From NCBI GenBank assembly GCA_003255065.1, contig QAOA01004917.1, positions 31,286 to 95,285 of the forward strand: 64,000 nucleotides of DNA. The letters are read 5' to 3'. The position numbers and the translations under genes are program-made. This DNA is from Cercis canadensis (lineage: Eukaryota; Streptophyta; Magnoliopsida; Fabales; Fabaceae). The notes beneath the pieces are model-generated. The model was not told where the DNA came from and ran no database searches. It worked only from the letters and a program-made list of their open reading frames with translations. Below, piece by piece: positions 22,593 through 33,417 of the stretch (positions are counted from its first letter, which is position 1; each line of letters opens with the position of its first letter).

Positions 22593-23114
22593 ATTATATA
22601 ATGATAAAATGAAAAGTCACATACGTAATACAATTTTATTCTGTTACAATAGGAGGAAGATCTCAGCATTGGAGAAACATATTTAATGAATTAAATAGAG
22701 GGACTCAGTTTGGGGGTTCACCTAGTTTTATCTTGCTTACTTGTGTGTGTATAGATATAAATATTCGAAGAGTATTTTGCTTCATTGTATATTAATCCTT
22801 AAAAATGCCCAAAAACATGCACGATGTGTTTTATTTTTAATTTTATTTTGTCCTTCCCCTTTTCTGATCTACTATATTAGCTAAAATAGTATATTAGTGT
22901 TATTGGTTTGATTTAATGTCTTGAGTCCCCATAGATGTTCGCATTGTTTTTCTTGATTTTATGCAAGCAAGTGAGGTGAAGTAGTTTCTTTATTTTATAT
23001 AATGATAAAATGCAAAAATCACCTACATAATGTAATTTTATTCTGTTACAATAGGAGGAAGATCTTACTATTGGTTAAACAGATTTAAAAAATTAAAGAG
23101 AGGCTCTTAGTTTG
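22593..23114 (+). repeat. 120-bp direct repeat, two copies 401 bases apart
   Basis: 22593-22712 and 22994-23114 share atataatgataaaatg, ttttattctgttacaatag, gaggaagatct and a following TTAAA...AGAG...TCAGTTTG block. A third, weaker trace (agatttagaaaattaaatag) appears near 23770. No coding content lies between the copies. Confidence 0.65.
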
Positions 23115-23133
23115 TTATAACATGATTAGTATA

Positions 23134-23715
23134 TAGAGCTGGTAAAAAGGGGTTAGGTCGGATGGCCTGACCTGTTTTAGCCCGCAAAAAAGGATGGTCA
23201 AGCTATAGAATTATTGGCCCGAATAGAACTGAGCCAAATTGGTCCAGCCAAAATTCGCCAATGGCCTATTCGGGTTAGGGCTGGGCCAGGCTGACCCCAT
23301 TTTTTTTTTTAACCTTAGACTACACCACCAAATCATCTTAGTAAGTGTTATTTGGAAGTATACATTACTACAATTTGTTTAATTACTTATGCATCTTTAC
23401 TTTAAATTTACACTTAGATGTATTTTTTTATACATCTTTGATTATTTATTTTAATTTTATTTATTACTTTATGCATGCTTTGCTTTTTGCAATTAGATTT
23501 ATTAACAAGTTAGCTTAAAATAGCCAAAATAACTAAAGAAAAAAGTCAAAACCCTTGTTAATTTTTAGTAATATTACAAATAAAAATAGTTTAAAAAATA
23601 AAAAATAAAAAAAAAAGTGGGCTAGCCCATTTTGGCCTGTAGCCAATGCAGGGCTAGGCTGGGCTGGCAATATGAAAATGGGCCGAATTGGCCCGCAGCC
23701 CATTTTGTAGCTCTA
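23134..23715. mobile_element. hAT-type MITE, imperfect 8-bp TSD
   Basis: 582 bases with ends TAGAGCTGGTAAAA and (reverse complement of the right end) TAGAGCTACAAAATGGG, a common plant hAT terminus. Flanks are TTAGTATA (23126-23133) and TCAGCATA (23716-23723), an 8-bp duplication differing by two C/T changes. Subterminal words ggcctgacc, gggctgg and ggcccgc recur in inverted order. No ORF. Confidence 0.8.
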
Positions 23716-24302
23716 TCAGCATATGGGTGAGTTCTCTCTCTTTCTCTCACACACACACTCTCTAAAGAGATTTAGAAAATTAAATAGACAATCTTAGTAT
23801 GTGAAAATTCTCTCTCTCAATCATTATATGTGTGATGTCAATCTCTCTCTCTTTCTCTATATATGGTGAGCATTATGCTATCCCCTGTAAGAAGGGGTAG
23901 CACTACTCTCACCTAAATTGGGTGGGTTCGGGAGGGACCCACCCAATGATTTTAGTGTCATTGAAAAAATCTTAAAAAATTGAGTCACTCAGTATGTGCC
24001 AGAATACACAATTTCTTATAAAATGAAAGAATAACATGATATAAGAAAATGTGCCAGGAATTAACTTGTTTAACTTTACTTTTTGGCATATTTTCTTAGA
24101 CTAAAATACTATTTTGGTTATTGACTTTTGTGCACGCTCTCAGTTTAGTCCCCGAGTACAAGACGTTCTCAAAAAGGTCATTCACCTATCATTTTCGCTT
24201 CATTTAAATCCTTCTGTTAGGATGTTGCTTAGCACACTAGTGGAAATGCTTATGTGTCTAGTTAAAAATTGACATGGCAGCTTGAAATGCCAACTTAGAC
24301 CC
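23716..24302. other. non-coding, CT/CA microsatellites
   Basis: CT and CA runs at 23737-23762 and 23810-23860. 24120-24260 contains ttttgtgcacgctctcagtttagtccc, a wording met in many dispersed plant repeats; no boundaries were found. No gene. Confidence 0.45.
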
Positions 24303-25732
24303 TGATGAACACACTTTTTATACAGTAGTTATCCCTCATATTTAGTCTTTTAAACCTCTTTTGAGCTTAATTGAGTAGGCTTGTGCCTCATTTAATGACT
24401 TTGGATCCATTTGTACCTAATTGCATTTTTCAGCAATACTGAGCATTTTATGTTGTCTCTGTGTTTCATGCATATCTTTAGTTCTGGATGTCTAAAAATT
24501 TTGAGTCATACATTGTAGGAAAGCTGAGAGAATTATCTATAACTTTCATTCAAGGCTCCAAAGCCAATTAGGACGTCCAGAAGGTCATATGTAGTCTGGA
24601 AGCCAGAGAAGACATGCTGTCGTAGGATCCTGACCCACATGCAGTGTTTGGGCCATAACTTGAGCTGTAGATGTCATATGGACTTGAAATGGATCCCATT
24701 GGAAAGCTAACAGACAGAGATTCAATTGTTATGAAGACCAGTTCATCAGAATTTATATTTTAGATGGTCTTATTTGCTGTCGAAGTTGGCTGATGGTTCC
24801 AGAAATCTGTTGGCACTTAAATAGGCCTAACTTCCTCATGACAAGTCCAAATGAGCCCAAACCAAAGCCCAATGAAAGCTAAGGCCCATGGGAATAAGTG
24901 TGCCCTAAGGGAAATTTGGGTGTGCATGTAATTTTGGAGGTCTATATGTTCAGAAAGGGGCAGCCGAAATTCATATTAGGGCATTAGGATATTTTAGACA
25001 GCTTTTGAAGTTTTCTTAGTCTTTAAGTTTTCTCTCTAGATATTTTGTAAGAACTTGGCTTCTCTTGTTCATGGAGGGCTAAATCATCAAATCAATCCAG
25101 GTTTTGGCTGTTCTGATTATTGATTCTGAGATTATGTATTGTTGTTATTCATTTAGTTGTTAATCAAGTTCTTTCAATCCTCTGAAATATTCTGTTTGAA
25201 TTGCTTAAATTTGGATTTGGATTATTCATGTGTTGATTGCTTAATTGCATGTGATAAAAGAGGATTGTATGGTTAATTAATGGTTCTAAGCTTTTGGACG
25301 GATTAATTACCCTTGGCTGGATTCTGGACTTAGGTTAAACTGGACTTAAATGTTTGCTTAATTCATTTAGTCTTAGTTAATCCGAATTCTGGTTGCTTAA
25401 CCAGTAGATATCCATAGAGGACTGAGAGGTTTCTTGATGTTTTCTAAGGCCAAGAACAAAGTTAATAATTGAATGAATCATTGGAAATCAATGATGGATT
25501 AAAATCAAAATCAATTGGACTTGGATTGGTTGTTTTCCCTAAAGTTTACCACTTACAATTAATTTCTGTTAATCACTAAAATAAACAAAACCCCCTTGTT
25601 TATATGCTTCTTAATATGATTCACTACTCAGAATAATCCTTTGGTTCGACTTAGGGCTACCTTATGCTACAAGTAGCTTAGGTAAACCGACCTTAAACTT
25701 TAACTAATTTGAGGAGCCTCGGCAGTTTATCA
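24303..25732 (+). mobile_element. Athila-A 5' LTR
   Basis: Starts TGATGAACACACTTTTTATA and ends GGCAGTTTATCA right before a tRNA-Asp-type primer site, so both ends are fixed. 1430 bases. The first about 645 bases recur, inverted, at 28223-27393. It carries no ORF of note. Confidence 0.85.
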
Positions 25733-25734
25733 AA

Positions 25735-25753
25735 TTTTGGCGCCGTTGTCGAG
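25735..25753 (+). other. Athila-A primer binding site (tRNA-Asp type)
   Basis: TTTTGGCGCCGTTGTCGAG; TGGCGCCGTTGCCGGGGA-type sites are the norm for Athila and related gypsy elements. Two substitutions from that form are visible. Confidence 0.85.
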
Positions 25754-26415
25754 AATTATTCTAGTTTTGAATCAATATTATTAGTAGTAAAATTGACTTT
25801 TAACTTCCCCCTGATTCACCCTGCTTGTGTGTGAGTTTGTGTTATTTTTATGGTTTAGGCCATTTTTCCATTACTTTTTGGCCAAGTATCTATTCTGTGT
25901 GAGGCCAGTGGCCATTGTTTTTCTTGCTTTGAAGTTTCCTTAGATGTTTTATGTTGTCATTGAGTGAATTCTGGCCATTTGGATCATTTCCCCCTTGTTT
26001 TCCCTTCAGTTTGGCTTGATTTAGTGATTTTCGGGTGTACTGTTCTGGCCAAAATTTTGTGTTCCAATTGACTTGAAACTTGGTCAGTTGAAGGAAAATG
26101 GGCTAACAATCAATAGTCACAGCGTATGGCCGTGAGGTCTGCATTTATAAGCCAAATTCCACTATTTTGACCACTTTTCCATTTTTTAAAGATTTTTTAT
26201 TTGATTTTTGAGTTCCATTTTCATCCAGCTTTCATCCCGTGGTGGTAGAAATTTTTTTAAAAATGTTTAGATACATTTTCTAGTCTTATTTTAGTGTGTT
26301 TTTGCCTTTGTTTTGTGCTTTTGGTGTGTTTCTGTTTTAGCCAAATTCTGTCAGTTTTGTGTGTTTTTGTGTATTGTGGTGTGTTTAGGCATCTAGCCAC
26401 TGATTTGCATGATGT
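25754..26415 (+). other. Athila-A leader, no gene
   Basis: T-rich untranslated leader between primer site and gag. It resembles, on the opposite strand, the leader of Athila-B at 49876-50758 (for example caattgacttgaaacttggtcagttgaag). Confidence 0.6.
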
Positions 26416-27392
26416 ATGACTATGTCTTCTCGTTTTGAATTACTTGAAGTAGACCCTAAAATAGAGAGAACCTTGCATACACTTAATAGAGCACATAGAG
26501 CAGCTGATAATTTAGATCCAACCATGGCTGAAACTAGACCTCCTATTGTTATTCCTGTTGTTGACCCTGTTGATAATACTAATAGAGCTGATAATGCTAA
26601 TAGGGCTAGAAATAATAATAACATGCAACCTAGAGATAGAACTCTTAAGGAATTGGCTACCCCTAGTGTTGCTTACCAACCTTTAGGGATCCAATATCCT
26701 AAAATTGATACTGCTTTCGAATTGAAATCTGGATTGATACACTTGCTGCGAAAGTTTCATGGTCACAAGGAATTCCATGTGGTTTGTTCCACAATGAGGC
26801 CACAAGGAATCTCTGAAGAGCAGATCAAGTTGAGAGCATTCCCTTTCTCTCTTGCTGATGCAGCTAAAGATTGGCTCTTTTACTTGTCACAAGGTTCAGT
26901 CAGAAATTGGAGTGACATGAAGAAGCTGTTCCTGGCAAAGTTCTTCCCTGCATCTAAAACTGCTACCATTCGAAAAGACATATGTGGCATAAGGCAACTG
27001 CCAGGGGAGACATTGCACGAATATTGGAAGAGGTTTACCAAGTTGTGCTCAAGCTGCCTTCATCACCAGATAAGTGATCAACTTTTGATATAATATTTCT
27101 ATGAGGGCTTGTTACCTTCGGATAGGAGTAACATTGATTTTGCTAGTGGAGGAGCATTAGTGGATAAAACACCAGCTGCTGCTAGAGATTTGATTTCCAA
27201 TATGGTTGAAATTCCCAGCAGTTTGGTGTCAGGATGCTTCATTCCACTAGGTGAGTCAATGAAGTTTGTGTATCACTGGCTAACCAACAAAGAATGGAGC
27301 ATAGACTTGATGAATTGACCTCCTTTGTCAGGCAGTTGGCAGTGGGACGACAAGTATCCACACCTCAACTTGGCTGCCTCCTTCTTCTGATA
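26416..27392 (+). pseudogene. Athila-A gag (truncated)
   Basis: Open from ATG 26416 for 225 codons: SSRFELLEVDPKIERTLHTL, RTLKELATPSVAYQPLGIQY, FELKSGLIHLLRKFHG, KLRAFPFSLADAAKDWL, FFPASKTATIRKDICGIRQ, LHEYWKRFTKLCSSC, HQISDQLLI. A TAA at 27091-27093, a small deletion in the RKFHG-HKEFH block (Athila-B has about 14 more residues there) and a frameshift after 27240 disable it. It aligns throughout with the Athila-B gag at 49875-49036. The gag ends abruptly near 27392, where an inverted LTR piece begins; protease and pol are absent. Confidence 0.85.
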
Positions 27393-28223
27393 TAGACCTC
27401 CAAATTTACATGCACACCCAAATTGCCCTTAGGGCACACTTGTTCCCATGGGCCTTAGCTTCAATTGGGCTTTGGTTTGGGCCCATTTGGACTTGTCATG
27501 AGGAAGTTAGACCCATTTAAGTGGCAAAAGGTGTCTGGAACCATCAGCTAACTTGCACAGCAAATAAGACCTTCTTCAACATAAAATATGGTGAACCGGT
27601 CTTCATATCAATTGAAGCTATGTCTGTTAGCTTTCCAATTGTACCAGTTTCAGGTCCATATGACATTCACAACTCAAGTTATGACCCAAATACTGCATGT
27701 AGGTCAGGATCCTGCGACAGCATGTCTTNCCATCAGCTAACTTGCACAGCAAATAAGACCTTCTTTAACATAAAATATGGTGAACCGGTCTTCATATCAA
27801 TTGAAGCTATGTCTGTTAGCTTTCCAATTGTACCAGTTTCAGGTCCATATGACATTCACAACTCAAGTTATGACCCAAATACTGCATGTAGGTCAGGATC
27901 CTGCGACAGCATGTCTTCTCTGGCTTCCAGGCTGCATATGACCTTCTGAACGTCCGAATTAGCTTTGGAGCCCTGAAAGAAAGTTGTAGACAATTCTCTC
28001 AGCTTTCCAACAAGGTATGACTCGGAATTTTTAGACATCCAGAACTCAAGATATGCATGAAACACAGAGAAAGCATATAATGCCCAGTATTGCTGGAAAT
28101 TGCAATTAAGCATAAATGGATCCAAAGTCATGAAATGAGGTCTAAGTCTATGCAATTCAGCCCAAAAGAGGTTTAAAAGACTAAGTATGAGGGATAACTA
28201 TTATATAAAAAGTGTGTTCATCA
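27393..28223 (-). mobile_element. inverted partial Athila-A LTR
   Basis: Reverse complement of about the first 645 bases of the LTR at 24303: it starts TGATGAACACACTTTTTATA at 28223 (minus strand) and breaks off after GGAGGTCTATAT at 27393. The extra length comes from the duplication around the N at 27729. ORFs 27521-27949 and 27868-28155 lie inside it and are not genes. Confidence 0.85.
27541..27917. repeat. 188-bp exact-like duplication around an N (probable contig join)
   Basis: 27541-27728 and 27730-27917 are the same sequence apart from about one base, separated only by an N at 27729. The unit is not duplicated in the LTR at 24303. This is what a mis-joined overlap between two contigs looks like. 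Confidence 0.85.
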
Positions 28224-28236
28224 GTAACTAAACCCA

Positions 28237-28703
28237 ACTCTTTGCCATATGTGGAGACAACAAAAGAAGCCTTAGAAACTTCTTTTTAGTCTTTAGAGAT
28301 AGTAGAAGACAACATGAGCGAGATACATAAAAAGGGAGATGTTAACCAAATAGCATCTCGGATCATGTTGAAGAATGGATTTCAGAAAGGCAAGGGTTTA
28401 GGAGTTAACTTGCAGGGCATTAGTGCTCCTATTTCACTTCCAGAGCATGTCGGCAAACAAGGGTTGGGATATGAGCCCTCAGTTGAAGAGTCAATGGGTT
28501 TGCAAGGAAATGGTCAAAAGGAAAAAGCAAGGAGCATCCCTCACTTTCGAGAGACATTTCCTGAGTCAGCTGGCCGATCCTATGTACATGGTGAACACTT
28601 TGGAGGGTCATCAAGAGAAGAGTTGCTAGATCTGGCCTTGTGACAAGAAAGAACAACTGATTAACTGGGAAATGGAACCATTGCCCGAGATTGTCTCATT
28701 TGA
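28237..28703 (+). pseudogene. Tat/Ogre polyprotein part with G-patch domain
   Basis: Coding in Tat style starts just after the Athila LTR end: SLPYVETTKEALETSF, a TAG, SLEIVEDNMSEIHKKGD. A G-patch follows (about 28347-28410): ASRIMLKNGFQKGKGLG, then ISLPEHVGKQGLGY. G-patch domains bind RNA and are usual next to the protease of Tat/Ogre elements. A frameshift lies near 28520-28660; the end reads INWEMEPLPEIVSFE just before the intron. The element's 5' LTR, gag and protease start are missing; Athila-A occupies their place. Confidence 0.8.
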
Positions 28704-28936
28704 GTAATAGTTATTTTTGTCATTATTTTTCTTATGACCGAGGTCCAAAGTCATTTGAATGTTTGTGCATTGGACCATATTTTATTTTGCATATTAATGA
28801 AGTATTTTAGTATGGAGTTTGAATTCAGTTTTGTCTTATTCATTATCTTCCCAAGGATTCCTCATTTTTTTCTCTTTCCTCACACTAATCTCCATTCAAT
28901 TAACTCTTGTTCAATTTTCTTTGAATTTTGTCCTAG
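28704..28936 (+). other. candidate Ogre-type intron (GT-AG) in the pol gene
   Basis: Donor GTAATAG at 28704 and acceptor TTTGTCCTAG ending 28936, with a long pyrimidine-rich tract before it. Two stop codons (TAA, TAG) open the intron. Splicing joins PEIVSF plus GA to G-AGT-CTT, giving an in-frame E-S-L-D-N-T-D that runs into the RT ORF. Ogre elements of legumes are known to carry an intron at this place, between the protease region and RT. Confidence 0.7.
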
Positions 28937-30100
28937 GAGTCTTGACAATACGGATCTCTTATCCCAAGACCATGATTCTATTTGTCCAATGATTGATTCT
29001 CATGTTGAATTTGATACAGATGAACACAATTCTGATGAGAATGTAGAACTTTCTGATAGATTTGCAAAGATGTTTGAATCGTATGAAAAAGCAATAAGTC
29101 CCTACAATGAAGAAGTACAGATAATAAACTTGGGCACTGAGGAAGAGAAGAGAGAATTGAAATATGTTGATAACTCGGAAAAAGAAGAAATGATTGTTTT
29201 ATTCAAAGAGTACTTGGATATTTTTGCCTGGTCTTATCAAGACATGCCGGGTCTCGACCCCAGTATTGTATCTCACAAGATCCCATTGTATCCTAATTGC
29301 AAGCCGATCAAACAAAAGTTGAGATGGATGAGGCCAGAAATGTCTAGTAAGATAAAAGATGAAGTGATCAAGCAAATAGAGGCTGGTTTTTTAGAAGTCG
29401 CTACTTATCTTGATTAGGTCGCCAACATGGTTCCAGTACCAAAGAAGGATGGACGGGTAAGAATGTGCATGGACTTTCGGGATCTGAACAGAGCCAGTCC
29501 TAAAGATGATTTCCCTTTGCCTCATATAGATGTTTTGGTTGACAATACAGCCAAAAATCACCGGTATTCATTCATGGATGGATACTCAGGATACAATCAA
29601 ATTCCAATGGCTGAGAAGGACAAGGAGAAAACCACATTTATCACTCACTGGGGCACGTACTGTTATAAAGTAATGTCATTTGGTTTGAAAAATGCTGGAG
29701 CAACTTATCAAAGGGCTATGGTCACACTATTTCATGATATGATGCATAAAGAGATTGAAGTTTATGTGGATGATATGGTGGCTAAGTCAAAGGAGGGGGA
29801 AAGCCATGTGAACATTCTTCGAAAGCTATTTGAAAGATTAAGAAAGTACAAGTTGAGGTTAAATCCCTCCAAGTGCACTTTCGGTGCAACAACCCGGAAG
29901 TTGTTGGGTTTTATTGTTAGCAGAAAAGGGATTGAAGTGGATCCAGATAAAGCAAAAGCAATCCGAGAAATGCCACCTCCAAGGTCAGAAAGGGAAGTGC
30001 ATAATTTCCTTGGAAGACTCAATTACATAGCCAGATTCATCTCTAACCTCACCTATACTTGTGAGCCTATCTTCAAGCTCCTAAGGAAGCATAACCCGGG
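28937..30100 (+). pseudogene. Tat/Ogre reverse transcriptase
   Basis: From 28937: SLDNTDLLSQDHDSIC, LFKEYLDIFAWSYQDMPGLD, then palm and fingers: MVPVPKKDGRVRMCMDFRDL, FPLPHIDVLVDN, FMDGYSGYNQIPMAEKDKEK, FGLKNAGATYQRAM, and the catalytic VYVDDMVAKS at 29760-29790, then LLGFIVSRKGIEVDPDKAKA and FLGRLNYIARFISNLTYTCE. Apart from a TAG at 29415-29417 (Trp expected) it is open over almost 400 codons, the best-kept pol in the window. YVDDMVAKS is typical of the Tat lineage. Confidence 0.88.
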
Positions 30101-30600
30101 TGAGTGGAATGAGCAGTGCCAGGAAGCTTTTGACAAGGTCAAAGAATATTTGCTTAATCCTCAGGTGCTTGTGCCTCCAATCACAGGGAAACCTCTTATT
30201 TTGTACTTGACCTTGTTGCAAGAATCAATGGGAAGTATGTTAGGGCAACACGATGAAGGAGGAAAGAAAGAGAGGGTGATTTATTACTTGAGCAAAAAGT
30301 TCACAGACTATGAGACAAGATATGCTCTCGTATAGAAGACTTGTTGTGCTTTAGTTTGGGTGGCTACCAGGCTTCGACAGTACATGTTGTATCACACCAC
30401 TTGGCTTATTTCTCGTATGGATCCAGTCAAATTTATCTTCGAAAAACCCTATCTCTCTAGGTGGCTAGCAAAGTGGCAAATTGTCCTTTCAGAATATGAT
30501 GTGGTATACATGACAAAAAAGGCAGTAAAAGGAAGTGTGATTGCTGATCACCTGGCCGAAAGCCCTATTGATGATTACCAACCCATGAGGTTCGAATTCC
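30101..30600 (+). pseudogene. Tat/Ogre RNase H (first, Ty3-type)
   Basis: Follows the RT: CQEAFDKVKEYLLNPQVLVP, LILYLTLLQESMGSMLGQHD, VIYYLSKKFTDYETRYALV, then a stop at 30333-30335, then CALVWVATRLRQYML, DPVKFIFEKPYLSRWLAKWQ and LSEYDVVYMTKKAVKGSVIA. The catalytic Asp of the usual 'LYLxxxD/LYIAVSD' block is not visible (LTLLQES), so the domain may be inactive beyond the stop codon. Confidence 0.8.
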
Positions 30601-30639
30601 CTGATGAAGATATTTTTGCAATAGAAGATGAGACAAAGA

Positions 30640-31080
30640 TAGAAGAAACTCGGTGGAAGATGTACTTTGACGGGGCGATCAATGTATATGGAAAGGGGAT
30701 AGGAGCTGTAATCGTATCGCCCAAAAAGAAGCAATTCTCAATAGCCATCAAATTGGGGTTTGATTGTACTAATAATGTAGTGGAGTATGAAGCTTGTGTG
30801 AGGGGTTTGCAAGCGGCATTGGATTTAAAAATCAGCATTTTAGATGTTTTCGGGGATTCTGCACTAATCATTTATCAAGTGAAAGGAGAATGGCAAACTA
30901 GAGACCCAAAACTGATTCCATACCAGAAATATTTGACATAGTTGATTGAGAAATTCGAGGATATCACTTTTTCTCATTTAACTCGTGACAAAAATCAATT
31001 TGCTGATGCCTTGGCAACTTTAGTAGTGATGACCAAGCTTGACTCTGGACTACTAGTACAACCCATACAAGTGAAGCTAG
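30640..31080 (+). pseudogene. Tat/Ogre second RNase H (archaeal-type, aRNH)
   Basis: EETRWKMYFDGAINVYGKGI, GAVIVSPKKKQFSIAIKLGF, NNVVEYEACVRGLQAALDL, LDVFGDSALIIYQVKGEW: the D...E...D set of an RNase HI of the archaeal/plant kind. A second RNase H between the Ty3-type one and integrase is a hallmark of Tat/Ogre elements. One TAG at 30939-30941 (Gln expected) breaks it before IEKFEDITFSHLTRDKNQFA. Confidence 0.85.
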
Positions 31081-32381
31081 GAGATGAACCTGCTTACTGT
31101 TCAAATGTAGAGGAAGAACCCGATGGCCGACCTTGGTATCATGATATCATGCAATACATCAAGTTCAGAGAGTATCCGACTAGTGCCAACAAAAATGACA
31201 AGAAGACTATTCGGCGTATGTCGCTAAGTTTCTTTTTGAGCGGAGAAGTCCTCTACAAAAGAAGTCATGATAGCGCACTTTTGCAATGCGTTGATGCAAA
31301 GGAAGCTAATAGTATTTTGAACGATGTTCATGATGGAATATGTTCGACTCATGCAAATGGGCACATGATGGCTCGGAAAATTCTAAGAGCAGGGTATTAT
31401 TGGATGACCATGGAAAGAGATTGCATCAGTTACTCTAAAAAGTGTCACAAATGCCAGATTTATGCAGATCGTATCAAAGCTCCACCATTTCCTTTTCATA
31501 ATATGGTCACACCTTGGCCGTTTGCTATATGGGGAATTGATATCATCAGACCAATTAATCCAAAGGCTTCCAATGGACATCGTTTTATCCTAGTGGCAAT
31601 TGATTATTTTACAAAATGGGTAGAAGTTGCTTTTTATGTGAAAGTGACCCAAAAAGTGGTGGCCAAATTTCTAAAGACGAACATCATTTGTCGTTATGGA
31701 CAACCTGAGAGGATCATCACGGATAATGGCTCAAATTTAAATGGTGCAGACATACAGAAGTTGTGTGAGAAGTTTGCAATTAAACATCATAACTCTTCAC
31801 CATACAGACCACAAATGAATGGAGCTGTTGAAGCTGCTAATAAAAACATCAAGAAAATAGTTGAAAAAATGGTGGTAACCTATAAAGACTGGCACGAGAT
31901 ACTCCCTTATGCCTTGCATGCTTATAGCATAGTTGTGCGGTCTTCAACTAGGGCAACTCCCTATTCTCTGGTGTATGGTATGGAAGTTGTCACTCCAATA
32001 GAAGTTGAGATCCCGTCGCTTAGAATTTTAATGGAAACAGAATTAGAGAAATCTGATTGGGCAAGAGTTAGATATGAATAGTTGAACATGATTGAGGAGA
32101 AAAGATTGACAGCAATTTGTCATGGGCAATTGTATCAACAAAGGATGGCTAGAGCCTTTAACAAAAAAGTTCGACCTCGAGAGTTCCAACCAGGAGATCT
32201 AGTGTTGAAAAAGGTTTTGCCACATCAAGAAGATGCTAGAGGAAAATGGGCCCCAACTCACCAAGGGCCATACATTGTCAAACATGCGTTCTCAGGAGGA
32301 GCACTGATCCTCACGAATATGGAAGGACAAGAACTCCTTAGGCCTATAAATTCTGATACTGTGAAGAAATATTACCCTTAA
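31081..32381 (+). pseudogene. Tat/Ogre integrase and C-terminus
   Basis: HHCC zinc finger near 31325-31460 (DVHDGICSTHANGHM, CHKCQIYAD), then the core: IWGIDIIRPINPKASNGH (Asp 1), ERIITDNGSNLNG (Asp 2), QMNGAVEAANKNIKKI (Glu), a full D,D,E set. The C-terminal part has VVTPIEVEIPSLRIL, a TAG at 32079-32081 (Gln expected), LNMIEEKRLTA, FNKKVRPREFQPGDLVLKKV and GPYIVKHAFSGGALILTNME. The ORF ends at 32381. Only one stop breaks the integrase module. Confidence 0.88.
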
Positions 32382-33417
32382 AAAAAAAAAAAGCCCGTTA
32401 GATTGAAAACCTAAAAAGGCGATCTAAGCAAAAGTTAGGGCACACAAACAAAAAAATGGGGAATTTGTTCGGTTAAAAATCCAAAAGGATGGCTAAACCA
32501 AGAAAGTGATACCAGAGAGCAATAGGGAAGCCCAGTGATATAAGGGAATTCATGAAGAAAGCAAGATGATTGCACTTTATTACCAAAGGGTTATATGTTC
32601 ACGTCAGATGAGTACAAATCGTATCCGATGCAATATGAGAATCAATCAAGTTGGACATTGAAGAGTTAGAAACTGGGACAATTTTTCTGGTCCGTGTTGG
32701 CTTTTGGATTTTTTTCATCTTGAACTACGTGGGCTTTGATTCCTTTTTAAGGATACGTAGGCACCTATTTTATAGGGCAAGTCCATCATCATAAAACTCT
32801 ATGCTGGGGCAATTTGTGTTCTTGAAATGTTTTAATGATGCACTTCATGTACTTCATATTCCATGAAGTGAATGGTCTTTCTCTTGAAATAAAAAAAGTT
32901 AATTCATTGAGTTGATTTCTTTCTGTTATATATTTTCTCCATGCTAAATTACTGAGTTATTATAAATAAAATATGAGTGGATTTATCATAATGATGATTC
33001 AATTTATTCTTGAAGAATTCTCTCTGACTTGGTTTCCAGATTCCAGGAATATTAGAAATTCTTGATTGCGACAAGGTTCAGGTCAAAAAGTTTGAAAAAA
33101 AAAATGATGAGGTGAAGAACATGACAAAAAGGAAGTAACAAGAAAAGTAAAGAAAAAAGATCAAATAACAAAGAAGTGAGTAGGTGATTTGGTCGAAAAC
33201 CATTTAATTTTTGCCTAAGAAAGAGATAAGAAGGTGAGTTTCCAAGAAATAAAAAGGATCAAAGACTGCCTGCAAAAGAACAACAACACAAGTGGCCCGA
33301 TTGAACAGAGCAAGTTTTGATTGAACAAAGTTTCCCTCAACACACCAATCATGTATTATTGTGAATAAGCAGGTATTTATTTCAACTTGAGGTTTCCTTT
33401 CTCTTAAGAAGATTTTA
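32382..33417 (+). other. Tat/Ogre 3' untranslated region, no gene
   Basis: No ORF of note. 32720-32780 reads gaactacgtgggctttgatt...ggatacgtaggcacc, a conserved phrase of Tat-lineage elements after the integrase. Then A/G-rich sequence up to the tandem array. Confidence 0.6.

Noticed and set aside
27521-27949. 142-codon ORF with an internal repeat
   Set aside because: It lies inside an inverted LTR and crosses the N at 27729; the repeat is the probable contig-join duplication.
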